64,000 nucleotides of DNA from Psychrobacter sp. UBA3480 (lineage in GTDB: Bacteria; Pseudomonadota; Gammaproteobacteria; Pseudomonadales; Moraxellaceae), in assembly GCF_002377945.1 (NCBI RefSeq), contig NZ_DFQV01000020.1, positions 427,081-491,080 on the forward strand, given 5' to 3'. A program made the translations under genes and the position numbers. Positions 27,754-37,492 of the stretch are shown here, in pieces. The stretch's first letter is position 1; each line of letters starts with the position of its first letter. The notes beneath the pieces were generated by a model. It was not told where the DNA came from, made no database searches, and saw only the letters and a list, made by a program, of their open reading frames with translations.

Positions 27754-28500
27754 ATGAATTATAGCTGGAACTGGGGTGTGCTCTTTGAGCAGACTGGTAT
27801 TGGCAACGAGCTCTATATCCATTGGATGATCACTGGTCTTGGCTGGCTGCTATTGATTGGCAGTATCGCTTGGGCCATTGCGATGGTCGTCGGTACTATC
27901 TTCGGTATCATGCGTACCTTGCCCAACAAGACCGCTCGTGCAATCGGTACGGCTTATGTGACATTTTTTCGTAATATTCCATTGCTTGTTCAACTGTTCT
28001 TTTGGTTTTATATTGCGCCTGGCTGGCTCACGCCGACGATACAAGAATGGTGGTATAAGGACTTATCTCCGAATACCTCAGCCATGTTGTCAGCCAGTAT
28101 TGGTCTTGGCCTATTTACCGCTGCTCGTATTGTTGAACAGGTACGGACAGGTATTGAGTCATTACCAGATGGACAGATTAATGCGGCCTATGCATTAGGG
28201 TTTAGCATTCCACAAGTCTATAAAGAAGTGCTGCTACCGCAAGCATTTCGTATTATCTTGCCACCGCTCAGCTCTGAGCTAACCAACTGTTTCAAAAACG
28301 CCTCTGTGGCCTCGCTAGTGGGGGTAATGGAGCTGATTAGCCAAACCAAAACCATCAGTGAATATACTCAAAATAGTATCGAGATATATACTTACGCGAC
28401 GATTATTTATTTGGTTTTCAATTTATCCTTGATCGCTATTATGGGGTTGATTGAACGTAAATTGCGTGTGCCTGGGCTTATTGCGGGAGGTCAGAAATGA
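27754..28500 (+). CDS. gltJ: Glutamate/aspartate ABC transporter permease GltJ
   Basis: 248 residues, inner membrane. Begins MNYSWNWGVLF like other GltJ proteins and has GGAGAG 7-8 bases upstream. The FFRNIPLLVQLFFWFYIAP motif and the EAA loop INAAYALGFSIPQVYKEVLLPQAFRIILPPLSSE are characteristic. Its stop overlaps the start of gltK by four bases (ATGA), implying translational coupling. Confidence 0.95.
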   Translation: MNYSWNWGVLFEQTGIGNELYIHWMITGLGWLLLIGSIAWAIAMVVGTIFGIMRTLPNKTARAIGTAYVTFFRNIPLLVQLFFWFYIAPGWLTPTIQEWWYKDLSPNTSAMLSASIGLGLFTAARIVEQVRTGIESLPDGQINAAYALGFSIPQVYKEVLLPQAFRIILPPLSSELTNCFKNASVASLVGVMELISQTKTISEYTQNSIEIYTYATIIYLVFNLSLIAIMGLIERKLRVPGLIAGGQK

Positions 28501-29165
28501 ATATGGCCGAATTGGCAACAGCCTATCCTGGTTTGATGGGTGGCATGCTTACCACTTTAAAAGTATTGTTCTTGGCTATTTTGGGCGGTATCAGTTTAGG
28601 AACTGTACTGGCATTGATGCGCTTGTCAGGTATTAAAGCACTTGAGATTCCAGCTAAACTATACGTCAACTACTTTCGCTCCGTGCCGCTGCTATTGGTA
28701 CTGCTATGGTTTTATTTTGCCGTACCGATGATTTATCTTTGGGTAGCGGGTAAGTACCTGCAACTCGATGCTGCGTTTGCCTCTTGTGTGGTCGCATTTA
28801 TGATGTTTGAGGCGGCTTATTTCTCAGAAGTAGTGCGTGCTGGTATTCAATCGATTGGTAGCGGGCAGGTCAATGCGGCAAAAGCGCTCGGCATGACTTA
28901 TGGGCAGACCATGCGTCTGGTCATCTTGCCACAAGCCTTTCGTAAGATGCTGCCACTGATTTTGCAGCAATGTATTATTTTATTCCAAGATACGACATTG
29001 GTATTTGCGATTGGTTTGACCGACTTTTTCCGCGCAGCCTACGTGCGCGGTGAGCTAATGGGCTTACTCACGCCGTATATCCTAGGTGCTGGTGCTGTCT
29101 ATTTTGTGATTAGCTTAAGTGCTTCTATTGGTGTGCAACAATTACAAAAGCGTTTGCGGTTTTAA
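28497..29165 (+). CDS. gltK: Glutamate/aspartate ABC transporter permease GltK
   Basis: 222 residues, partner permease of GltJ. Typical stretches are NYFRSVPLLLVLLWFYFAVP and the EAA loop VNAAKALGMTYGQTMRLVILPQAFRKMLPLILQQ. The start overlaps the gltJ stop. The ATPase gene follows after 118 bp. Confidence 0.95.
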   Translation: MNMAELATAYPGLMGGMLTTLKVLFLAILGGISLGTVLALMRLSGIKALEIPAKLYVNYFRSVPLLLVLLWFYFAVPMIYLWVAGKYLQLDAAFASCVVAFMMFEAAYFSEVVRAGIQSIGSGQVNAAKALGMTYGQTMRLVILPQAFRKMLPLILQQCIILFQDTTLVFAIGLTDFFRAAYVRGELMGLLTPYILGAGAVYFVISLSASIGVQQLQKRLRF

Positions 29166-29283
29166 TATAGTTATTTTGATACGCTTATCGCTTGCTCTTT
29201 TGAGTGTTGAGAGCTTGGATTGAGCGTTTGATTTACCTTTTTTAAATAATGATTATCGAAAATAATGTGGTTAGGAGCCAGTG

Positions 29284-30087
29284 ATGAGCAATGCTGATAC
29301 GTACTTAAATGCCTTTGGCGGGCTGGTTACCAATAGTGGTCATGCTAGTGATGAGATGGTCATTGAGATATCTAATGTCAGTAAATGGTATGGAGATTTT
29401 CAAGTACTGACTGACTGTACAGCGCATGTACATAAAGGTGATGTCGTTGTTGTTTGTGGTCCATCGGGCAGTGGTAAATCAACTTTGATTAAGACAGTTA
29501 ATGGACTTGAGCCTTTTCAAAAAGGTGACATCATGGTCAATGGTATCTCTGTCGGTGATCCAAAGACCAACTTGCCCAAATTACGTAGCCGTGTCGGCAT
29601 GGTGTTTCAGCATTTTGAATTGTTTCCACATTTGACTATTATTGATAATTTGACCGTGGCACAAATCAAAGTGTTGGGCCGTAAAGAGTCTGAGGCCAAA
29701 CAAAAAGCGATGGCCTATCTCGACCGTGTTGGTCTGACAGTACAAGCGGCGAAATATCCAGCAGAACTCTCTGGTGGTCAGCAGCAGCGTGTTGCGATTG
29801 CACGAGCGTTAGCCATGGATCCAGTCGCAATGCTATTTGATGAGCCAACCTCCGCGCTTGATCCTGAGATGATTCAAGAGGTGCTAGACGTAATGGTCGA
29901 GCTGACTCGTGATGGTATGACCATGATGTGCGTGACGCATGAGATGGGCTTTGCCAGTCAGGTAGCCAATCGTATTATTTTTATGGATGAAGGGCATATC
30001 GTAGAAAACTGTAGTAAGGATGAGTTTTTTGAAGGGGCAAAAAGTGACCGTGCGCAGATGTTCTTATCAAAGATTTTGAATCATTAA
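29284..30087 (+). CDS. gltL: Glutamate/aspartate ABC transporter ATP-binding protein GltL
   Basis: 267 residues. Walker A GPSGSGKST, Q-loop MVFQHFELFPHLT, signature [15 protein letters not shown], Walker [15 protein letters not shown] and switch VTHEMGFAS are all intact. TAGGAG precedes the start; GTG 29281 directly before the ATG is an alternative. The N-terminus is extended by about 25 residues relative to E. coli GltL. It ends the operon, with a very strong terminator about 90 bp downstream. Confidence 0.95.
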   Translation: MSNADTYLNAFGGLVTNSGHASDEMVIEISNVSKWYGDFQVLTDCTAHVHKGDVVVVCGPSGSGKSTLIKTVNGLEPFQKGDIMVNGISVGDPKTNLPKLRSRVGMVFQHFELFPHLTIIDNLTVAQIKVLGRKESEAKQKAMAYLDRVGLTVQAAKYPAELSGGQQQRVAIARALAMDPVAMLFDEPTSALDPEMIQEVLDVMVELTRDGMTMMCVTHEMGFASQVANRIIFMDEGHIVENCSKDEFFEGAKSDRAQMFLSKILNH

Positions 30088-30178
30088 AGACACTTTGATT
30101 TACGATTGTTTATAGCAGTGTTTCTAGTATGAAGACATGTTCTAAAGCTTACTTTTCTTTCCACGGCTAATAATTATG

Positions 30179-30229
30179 TAAAGCGCCCTATTAAAGACAG
30201 TTAAACGCTATCTTTAATAGGGCGCTTTA
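30179..30229 (+). terminator. gltIJKL terminator
   Basis: A 19-bp perfect stem, TAAAGCGCCCTATTAAAGA (30179-30197) with TCTTTAATAGGGCGCTTTA (30211-30229). The 260 bp between it and the next gene show nothing else. Confidence 0.88.
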
Positions 30230-30490
30230 TATTTAGCCTTTTTTGTATAGCTATTTGAAAAACGATTTAGAGCCTATGATTTTTACACATAAGGAATTTA
30301 AATAAGATAGCTTTGAGACTATAAAGCCGCTGAAAATAGAGCGGGAATAGTCACAGGGTTAGAGAAATCGCAAACGGTAAAGGCAGATGAAATGGCACAT
30401 CTGATTAATCAAATAAATTTAAAAAGATAATAATCGTAATATAGATAAACTTAATTTAATTTAACGCTATCAACTGAATTAGGATTGAAT

Positions 30491-31099
30491 ATGACGCTAA
30501 AACGAACCGTCGGCATACTACTGTTCAATGAAGTAGAAGTATTGGATTTTGCAGGACCTTTTGAGGTGTTTTCGTTGGGTGAAAATGCTGCCAGTTCTAG
30601 TGATGATAAGCACTTTGACGTTATCACTATTGCCGAGAACCAAGCAACGATATCCGCTAGGAACGGTCTACAAGTCATTCCTGACTATAGTTTTATCAAT
30701 CATCCAGACATTGATGTCTTAATCGTCCCTGGTGGTTACGGTGCCGAAAAAACAGAAATATATAATAAGGTAGTAATTGATTGGATTATCACTCAAGCAA
30801 GTTTGGCAGAGCTGACGCTTTCAGTGTGTACGGGAGCATTGCTATTGGCTAAGGCAGGTTTGCTAGCTGGTAAGTCAGCAACTACGCACTGGATGGATTT
30901 GGATAATTTAGCATCCTATCCTGATATCGATGTGATCTCGCATACGCGTTTTGTAGATGCTAGTGATGATACTTGTAATATCGTTACATCAGCGGGAATA
31001 AGTGCAGGCATCCATGCAAGTCTATACTGTATAGAAAAATTAATAGATAGTGAAACCATGCGTGCAACAGCACATCGCATGGAGTTCGATATTGATTAA
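30491..31099 (+). CDS. DJ-1/PfpI (ThiJ) family protein
   Basis: 202 residues of the class I glutamine amidotransferase-like DJ-1/PfpI superfamily. Motifs: VGILLFNEVEVLDFAGPFEVFSLG at the N-terminus, VLIVPGGYGAEK, and the nucleophile elbow SVCTGALLLAKAGLL with the conserved Cys, followed by ATTHWMDLDNL. It is in the subgroup often annotated as isonitrile hydratase or AraC-type N-terminal domain without the DNA-binding part; no helix-turn-helix is present. AGGA lies about 6 bases before ATG 30491. Activity is not determined. Confidence 0.85.
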   Translation: MTLKRTVGILLFNEVEVLDFAGPFEVFSLGENAASSSDDKHFDVITIAENQATISARNGLQVIPDYSFINHPDIDVLIVPGGYGAEKTEIYNKVVIDWIITQASLAELTLSVCTGALLLAKAGLLAGKSATTHWMDLDNLASYPDIDVISHTRFVDASDDTCNIVTSAGISAGIHASLYCIEKLIDSETMRATAHRMEFDID

Positions 31100-31198
31100 G
31101 TGAATTGCTAGATAGGTGAGTGAATGGCTGTTTACTGTTACAATAGCGGTCAATATTTTTGATAATTAAAATAATTCATAAACCATATTGGAGTTTAT

Positions 31199-32443
31199 AT
31201 GAGCGTAGAAAATCTATCTGTAGCAACGAGCACAGCAGCAAAAAAAGGTGTCGTTGTTATTGGTGCAGGACTGGCAGGCTGGCATGTCATTGATGCCATT
31301 CGTGCCAAAGACACAGAGATTCCAATCACATTAATCACGGCTGATAGTGGCGACCGTTATCATAAGCCGATGTTGACGATGGCAATCAGCCAAAACAAAC
31401 GAGCATCAGACTTAGTACGGGCATCTGGTAGCGAAGCGGCTAAGACAGCAGAAGTGACGTTGCTAGCCAATACGCAAGTGACAGATATCGATCCAGTGAG
31501 CCAAACTGTACAGGTGCGCTCTACTGCACAGTCAGATGACACACTGACGACTATCGGCTATGAGAAAATGGTATTAGCGATGGGCGCGCATCCTATCTTC
31601 CCTAAAAGTCTGCCGCAAGATTTGGTCTGGCATGTCAATCACATTGAGCGTTTTAGTCAGCTACAAGAAAAGCTAGCAGCAGGTAGCCAGCACGTTGCGA
31701 TCGTCGGTGCTGGTATGGTGGGTACAGAAATCGCAGAAGACCTACTTAAAGCTGGTCATAAAGTAACGCTTATTGATTTAAATGATGCACCGCTTTCACA
31801 GATGCTACCAGCCAAAGCGACCGCACGTATCGCCAAAGCAATCGAATCGCAGGGTATTCAATTCTTAGGTGGTTATCAAGTATCAGCTGTCACTCGTGTT
31901 AATAACGATGACAGCGAAGATGGCGAGAAACTACAAGTAGACTATGCCCCGTTATCAACGGATGCAGACAATACTGATACTCAGCCGCTCGAACCACTAA
32001 TGGTAGATCATGTGATTGCCAGTACAGGTCTGACAGTCGATGAGCAATTACCTGCTGCGGCTGGTGTAGAATTCGATCGCCGTACGGGTATCGTGGTGGA
32101 TGCAACGACGTTGCGTACCAATGCAGCGAATATCTATGCCATCGGTGACTGTATGTCTATCAATGGGGTTGCTTGTCGTTATGTTGCGCCATTACGCGCG
32201 CAGGCTGCGACTATCGCTGATGATATCTTAGGTCACGACCATAGTGGCTATAATCATAAGCCGCCAATGATTCGCCTTAAGAACAAAGCCATCTCTGTGA
32301 TGGTGACGGGCGTACCGCAAGCAGCGGGTAATTGGCAAGTAAAGACTGAGAGTGATGATGAGCTAGTCATGGATTTGATCGATGATAATGAAGCCGTTAG
32401 CGCAACAGTAACGATTAAAGCGCCTGCAGTTCCTAAGGCATAA
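31199..32443 (+). CDS. FAD-dependent NAD(P)H oxidoreductase, rubredoxin reductase-like
   Basis: 414 residues of the pyridine nucleotide-disulfide oxidoreductase fold without a redox-active CxxxxC. The FAD motif GVVVIGAGLAGWHVIDAIR lies at residues 18-36, the NAD(P) motif HVAIVGAGMVGTEIAEDLLKAG near residue 165, and the second FAD motif IYAIGDCMS near residue 310. It resembles the rubredoxin-NAD reductase (AlkT/RubB) of Moraxellaceae alkane and electron-transfer systems. No rubredoxin gene is adjacent, so the partner is inferred. Confidence 0.8.
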   Translation: MSVENLSVATSTAAKKGVVVIGAGLAGWHVIDAIRAKDTEIPITLITADSGDRYHKPMLTMAISQNKRASDLVRASGSEAAKTAEVTLLANTQVTDIDPVSQTVQVRSTAQSDDTLTTIGYEKMVLAMGAHPIFPKSLPQDLVWHVNHIERFSQLQEKLAAGSQHVAIVGAGMVGTEIAEDLLKAGHKVTLIDLNDAPLSQMLPAKATARIAKAIESQGIQFLGGYQVSAVTRVNNDDSEDGEKLQVDYAPLSTDADNTDTQPLEPLMVDHVIASTGLTVDEQLPAAAGVEFDRRTGIVVDATTLRTNAANIYAIGDCMSINGVACRYVAPLRAQAATIADDILGHDHSGYNHKPPMIRLKNKAISVMVTGVPQAAGNWQVKTESDDELVMDLIDDNEAVSATVTIKAPAVPKA

Positions 32444-32554
32444 TGATTGCAATACCGTCTTTTGAAAAACTAATGAAAGCACATCATTTATAAGTAATGT
32501 CCTTTATTAGATTCCTTTCAATAAGATTCAGTTAAAAGACAGTATCGATGATTG

Positions 32555-32590
32555 AGCCAGCCCATTATTTATGATGTGGCTGGCTTTTTT
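32555..32590 (+). terminator. Terminator after flavin reductase gene
   Basis: AGCCAGCC (32555-32562) pairs with GGCTGGCT (32578-32585), with a second partial pairing inside the loop, then six T. It lies about 110 bp past the stop codon. Nothing else is recognised between it and 32814. Confidence 0.85.
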
Positions 32591-32814
32591 GTGTCAAATA
32601 TTTGCCATGATTCTATGCTATCTTTTACTAAGTAGAAAGGCAGACTGTCTAATTAAATGATACATACTGTATTGATATTGTTGACAGGCTTTCATTGATG
32701 GCGTTATAGTAGCTGAATGCTATGTAAGACCTGCCCAAGGAAGAAGGTTTGCACGCAGGCTATCAATAAGTGCTATTTATAAATAATATAAAAAGTAAAA
32801 CGAAAGGACTCGTT

Positions 32815-34590
32815 ATGACTCAAACTCCTGATTTCGATTCGACTCGCGTTGACTTCGACACTATTTTAAACAACATTCCTAGTATCAATATGGGCGCACG
32901 CTCAGCCAATGCACCACTTACGCAAAGCTATGACAAAGGTCCTGATGTACCGCTGATTGAAGCGACAATCGGTGACTTTTTTGATGCTATTGTCTCCAAA
33001 TATCCTGAGCGCGAAGCACTGGTCGTCCGCCATCAAAATATCCGCTGGACATATCGTGAGCTACAGCAGCAAGTGAATCAGCTAGCCAGTAGCATGATTG
33101 AGATGGGACTAGAGATTGGCGATCGTATTGGTATATGGTCACATAACAATGCTGAGTGGTTGCTCATGCAATTGGCTACAGCAAAAGTCGGCGTTATCCT
33201 CGTTAATATCAATCCTGCCTACCGTACTTTTGAGTTGCAATATGCCTTAAATAAACTGGGCTGCTCAGCGCTGGTACTTATGCGTCATTTCAAAACGAGT
33301 GACTATGCCAGTTTAATCCGTGAGCTATGTCCTGAGATTTACCACAAAGATTACACTCAGCTTGATTTGGTTGAGATTCCGACGATTGAGCGCATCATCT
33401 GGATTGATGAGCCAGAGTCGGACGAGACCTTTGGTTTCATGCAAAAATTCTCTGCATGGATGAGCGAGGGCGATGCCAACGATCCGCGTGTTGCCGAGCG
33501 TCAGGCGCAGCTTAAGAACACTGATGCCATCAATGTACAGTTTACAAGTGGTACGACTGGTACACCAAAAGGCGCTACCTTAAGCCATCGTAACATCCTT
33601 AACAACGGCTACTTCATCGGTGAGGCCATGAATCTTACTGAAGAGGATAGGTTGTGTATTCCAGTACCTTTGTATCATTGTTTTGGTATGGTGCTTGGTA
33701 ATCTAGCGATTCTCACGCATGGCGGTTGCATCGTATATCCAAACGATGGCTTTGAGCCATTGACCGTATTGCAGGCAGTCGAAGAAGAAAAGTGTACAGG
33801 TCTGCACGGCGTGCCAACGATGTTTATCGCAGAGCTTGACCATCCTGAATTTGAAAACTTTGATTTGTCTACCTTGCGCACGGGCATCATGGCTGGCTCT
33901 AGCTGTCCGATTGAGGTTATGCGCCGTGTCATCGATAAGATGCATATGAGCGAAGTCACTATTGCCTATGGTATGACGGAGACCAGTCCTGTATCTTGCC
34001 AGACCAATGAGCACACGCCACTTGATAAACAAGTCTCGACGGTAGGACTGGTACAGCCTGCGCTTGAGGTCAAAGTCGTCGATACAGAAACAGGTGAAAT
34101 TGTCCCGCTGGGTGAGACAGGTGAGTTGCTTACGCGTGGCTATTCAGTGATGAAAGGCTACTGGGGCAGCCGCTTTAAAACGCGTGAGGCTATCCAAGAT
34201 GGGTGGATGCATACGGGTGACTTGGCCACAATGGATGAAGATGGCTACGTCAAAATCGTCGGTCGTAGTAAAGACATGGTGATTCGCGGCGGCGAAAATA
34301 TCTATCCAGTAGAAATTGAAAATTATCTTTATCGTCATCCAAAGATTCGTGATGTACAAATCGTAGGTATACCAGATGAGCGTTATGGTGAAGTGCTGGC
34401 AGCGTGGATTATTCCGAAAGAACCTGGCTGCTTGACTGAACAAGAAGTACGCGAGTTCTGTAGTGAGCATATCGCTCATTATAAAGTGCCGACTTACTAT
34501 CGATTTGTGACTGAATATCCAATGACTATCACTGGCAAAATTCAAAAATATAAAATCATTGAGCAAATGAAAGAAGAGTTGGGTTTGTAG
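32815..34590 (+). CDS. AMP-binding acyl-CoA synthetase, first gene of the liu cluster
   Basis: 591 residues of the ANL superfamily; activates a carboxylic acid to its CoA thioester through an acyl-adenylate. The P-loop-like [12 protein letters not shown] (about residues 241-252), the [12 protein letters not shown] motif, the [17 protein letters not shown] hinge region and the C-terminal catalytic lysine in TGKIQKYK are present. AAAGGA precedes ATG 32815. Relatives next to liu genes are annotated as medium/long-chain fatty acid or acetoacetate--CoA ligases. Its position suggests activation of a branched or short acid entering leucine/isovalerate breakdown, or recovery of acetoacetate. Confidence 0.88.
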   Translation: MTQTPDFDSTRVDFDTILNNIPSINMGARSANAPLTQSYDKGPDVPLIEATIGDFFDAIVSKYPEREALVVRHQNIRWTYRELQQQVNQLASSMIEMGLEIGDRIGIWSHNNAEWLLMQLATAKVGVILVNINPAYRTFELQYALNKLGCSALVLMRHFKTSDYASLIRELCPEIYHKDYTQLDLVEIPTIERIIWIDEPESDETFGFMQKFSAWMSEGDANDPRVAERQAQLKNTDAINVQFTSGTTGTPKGATLSHRNILNNGYFIGEAMNLTEEDRLCIPVPLYHCFGMVLGNLAILTHGGCIVYPNDGFEPLTVLQAVEEEKCTGLHGVPTMFIAELDHPEFENFDLSTLRTGIMAGSSCPIEVMRRVIDKMHMSEVTIAYGMTETSPVSCQTNEHTPLDKQVSTVGLVQPALEVKVVDTETGEIVPLGETGELLTRGYSVMKGYWGSRFKTREAIQDGWMHTGDLATMDEDGYVKIVGRSKDMVIRGGENIYPVEIENYLYRHPKIRDVQIVGIPDERYGEVLAAWIIPKEPGCLTEQEVREFCSEHIAHYKVPTYYRFVTEYPMTITGKIQKYKIIEQMKEELGL

Positions 34591-34637
34591 TAAGCTTACT
34601 TATCTGCTCTAAAGAACAAAAGACTAACCATATTCAT

Positions 34638-34735
34638 TTCACTATAAAAGTATTACAGCGTTAACCTCGCTTGAAGTATCACACATACATCTGCACTCGG
34701 TTGCCTTGTACTACTTTTAAATTGAATCGACTATA
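34638..34735 (+). repeat. Dispersed inverted-end repeat, copy B
   Basis: Closely matches copy A: same order of TTCACTATAAAAGTATT, GTTAACCTCGCTTGA, CTGCACTCGGTTGCCTTGTA and a TTGAATCGACTATA end. It fills much of the 239-bp gap between the acyl-CoA synthetase and liuB genes. Confidence 0.88.
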
Positions 34736-34829
34736 TGTGAGCAACGCTTAAAAATAGCAGTTAGTATGATTTATATAAAAAGCTACTCACATCTACGTAT
34801 CTATCTATGTATAAGAAAAAAGGGATATC

Positions 34830-36440
34830 ATGAGCGCTATCATAACCAGTAAACTGAGTCCAAACTCAAGCGATTTTCAGCAAAACAGTGCCGCGATGCA
34901 AGAGATAGTCGATGACCTGTATGTACACTTGCGTAAAGTTGCCCAAGGTGGCTCAGAGCGCGCACGAGCCAAGCATTTAGCGCGTGGCAAGCTGTTACCA
35001 CGTGAGCGCGTCGAGCGTTTATTGGATGTAGGTACACCGTTCCTAGAAGTGGCACCGATGGCTGCACATGATATGTATGGCGAAGAGATTCCAGCGGCTG
35101 GTGTGATTGCGGGTATCGGCCGTATCAATGGGATTGAATGTATGATTGTCTGTAACGATGCCACGGTAAAAGGCGGCACGTACTACCCAATGACGGTCAA
35201 AAAGCACCTACGTGCCCAAGAAATTGCGCAAGAAAATCATCTGCCATGTGTGTATCTGGTTGATTCAGGTGGGGCTAATTTACCGAACCAAGATGATGTA
35301 TTCCCTGATAAAGAGCATTTCGGCCGTATCTTTTTTAATCAAGCCAATCTCAGTGCGGCAGGTATTCCGCAGATTGCTGTGGTCATGGGCAGCTGTACGG
35401 CTGGCGGTGCGTATGTGCCTGCCATGAGCGATGAGTCTATTATCGTCAAAGAGCAAGGTACGATCTTTTTGGGTGGTCCGCCACTAGTCAAAGCAGCAAC
35501 TGGTGAAGAGGTCACGGCAGAAGACTTGGGTGGTGGCGATGTACATACCCGACTGTCAGGTGTAGTCGATCATCTAGCGCAGAATGATACCCACGCGTTA
35601 TCGATTGCCCGTAATATCGTCAGTCACCTAAATCGCCCTGCAAAAAATATTCCTAATCAAATCACACCGCGTCCGCCACGTTACGATGCCAAAGAACTCT
35701 ATGGTGTGATTCCAACGGACAAGCGCAAGCCGTTTGATATCAGAGAAATCATCGCGCGTATCGTTGATGACAGTGCCTTTGATGAGTTTAAATCGCGTTT
35801 TGGTACGACGCTAGTGTGCGGATTTGCTCATATCGAAGGGATGCCTGTTGGTATTATTGCCAATAACGGTATCTTATTCAGTGAGTCAGCGCAAAAAGGC
35901 ACGCACTTCATTGAGCTGTGCTGTAAACGCAAAATCCCATTAGTATTCCTGCAGAACATTACTGGCTTTATGGTGGGACGTAAATACGAGAACGAAGGGA
36001 TCGCTCGTCATGGCGCCAAAATGGTAATGGCTGTGGCCAATGCCAAAGTACCAAAATTCACGGTCATCGTTGGTGGTTCGTTCGGCGCTGGTAACTACGG
36101 TATGTGTGGCCGCGCTTACAGCCCTCGTTTCTTATGGATGTGGCCAAATGCGCGTATCTCTGTCATGGGCGGTGAGCAAGCAGCGTCAGTACTGGCAACG
36201 GTCAAGCGTGATAACTTTGATCGCAAAGGCGAAGCATGGAGTGATGAAGACGAAGCCGCATTTAAAGCACCGATTCGTGAAATGTACGAAGAGCAAGGTC
36301 ATCCGTACTATGCTACTGCACGCATGTGGGATGATGGCGTAATTGATCCTGCTGATACCCGTCATGTATTGGCTTTAGGACTAAGCGCGGCATATAACGC
36401 GCCAATTGAAGAGACGACGTTTGGTGTTTTTAGAATGTAA
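34830..36440 (+). CDS. liuB: Methylcrotonoyl-CoA carboxylase carboxyltransferase (beta) subunit
   Basis: 536 residues, the usual size of the MCC beta subunit, which transfers CO2 from biotin on LiuD to 3-methylcrotonyl-CoA. Crotonase-like carboxyltransferase motifs are clear: [70 protein letters not shown], and in the C-domain [24 protein letters not shown] and [33 protein letters not shown]. These fit MCC better than propionyl-CoA carboxylase. AAAAAAGGGATATC precedes the ATG. Confidence 0.95.
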   Translation: MSAIITSKLSPNSSDFQQNSAAMQEIVDDLYVHLRKVAQGGSERARAKHLARGKLLPRERVERLLDVGTPFLEVAPMAAHDMYGEEIPAAGVIAGIGRINGIECMIVCNDATVKGGTYYPMTVKKHLRAQEIAQENHLPCVYLVDSGGANLPNQDDVFPDKEHFGRIFFNQANLSAAGIPQIAVVMGSCTAGGAYVPAMSDESIIVKEQGTIFLGGPPLVKAATGEEVTAEDLGGGDVHTRLSGVVDHLAQNDTHALSIARNIVSHLNRPAKNIPNQITPRPPRYDAKELYGVIPTDKRKPFDIREIIARIVDDSAFDEFKSRFGTTLVCGFAHIEGMPVGIIANNGILFSESAQKGTHFIELCCKRKIPLVFLQNITGFMVGRKYENEGIARHGAKMVMAVANAKVPKFTVIVGGSFGAGNYGMCGRAYSPRFLWMWPNARISVMGGEQAASVLATVKRDNFDRKGEAWSDEDEAAFKAPIREMYEEQGHPYYATARMWDDGVIDPADTRHVLALGLSAAYNAPIEETTFGVFRM

Positions 36441-36454
36441 GCGTTCTAAGATCT

Positions 36455-36563
36455 CCCCATAATAAGCGAATACTGCGTTAACTTCATTTGAAATACGATT
36501 TGTACATCTACGCTTAGTCTTTGTACTTGGTTTCCTTGTATTAATATTATTATGGATTGACCA
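36455..36563 (+). repeat. Dispersed inverted-end repeat, degenerate copy C
   Basis: A diverged copy between liuB and liuC: TACTGCGTTAACTTCATTTGAA, ACATCTACGCTTAGTC, ACTTGGTTTCCTTGTA and a TGGATTGACCA end follow the same order as copies A, B and D, with many substitutions. Confidence 0.7.
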
Positions 36564-36605
36564 AGAGTTTATCTAAGTATTTACATAAAAAATATAGAGA
36601 AAGTT

Positions 36606-37415
36606 ATGCAAAAAGACAGTGATAAAAATTATAAAAGCCTACTGGTTAATGTCGAGCAGCACGTGGCGACGGTGACGTTGAACCGTCCTGAGATACGTAA
36701 TGCTTTTAATGATGAAATGATTGCTGAGCTAACCGATGCGTTCAATACGCTTGGCGCTGATGATGAGGTACGTGTCATTGTGCTAGCCGCTGCTGGCAAG
36801 GCATTCTGTGCGGGTGCTGATTTAAATTGGATGCGTGCCATGGCGGATTATAGCTATGAAGAGAATCTAGCCGATGCTGATAAATTGGCGCAAATGCTTA
36901 AGACTATTTATGAATGTCCTAAGCCGACAGTTGCGGCTATTCAAGGTGATGTTTATGCAGGTGGCATGGGTTTAGTTGCTGTTTGCGATGTGGCTATCGC
37001 CGTTAAGATTGCTAATTTTTGCCTGAGCGAAGTGCGGTTAGGCTTAGCACCTGCCACTATTAGTCCTTATGTTATCCGAGCGCTAGGTGCTAGAGCGTCG
37101 CAGCGTTATTTCTTAAGTGCTGAGGTATTTGATGCTAAAAAAGCGCGGCAGCTTGGTTTTATCCATGAGCGAGTCAGCGAAGAGTGGCTGGCCGATGAGG
37201 TAGCCACGCTTTGCAACAAAATCGTCAAAAATAGCCCTGACGCGGTAAAAACCTGCAAACAGCTATTACATGATATCGCTGGTGCACCTATTACAGATGA
37301 GCTGATTGCTGACACGGTCAAAGGTATCGCTGATATCCGCTCATCAGAGCAAGGCCGCGAAGGTGTGCAAGCGTTTTTACAAAAGCGTAAACCTGATTGG
37401 CTGACAGCAGACTAA
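36606..37415 (+). CDS. liuC: Methylglutaconyl-CoA hydratase (enoyl-CoA hydratase family)
   Basis: 269 residues of the crotonase family. The oxyanion-hole segments are FCAGADLNWM near residue 70 and YAGGMGLVAVCDVAIA near residue 120. Between liuB and liuD the assigned role is hydration of 3-methylglutaconyl-CoA to HMG-CoA. Substrate is inferred mainly from context, since crotonases are hard to tell apart by sequence; the ADLNWM motif is common in LiuC proteins. Confidence 0.88.
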   Translation: MQKDSDKNYKSLLVNVEQHVATVTLNRPEIRNAFNDEMIAELTDAFNTLGADDEVRVIVLAAAGKAFCAGADLNWMRAMADYSYEENLADADKLAQMLKTIYECPKPTVAAIQGDVYAGGMGLVAVCDVAIAVKIANFCLSEVRLGLAPATISPYVIRALGARASQRYFLSAEVFDAKKARQLGFIHERVSEEWLADEVATLCNKIVKNSPDAVKTCKQLLHDIAGAPITDELIADTVKGIADIRSSEQGREGVQAFLQKRKPDWLTAD

Positions 37416-37492
37416 CTAGTAGCAGAACAATGATAGGCAAATGGGTAAATAGACAAGACGTCAAATAATAACGACAAGACACAGGGATAGTT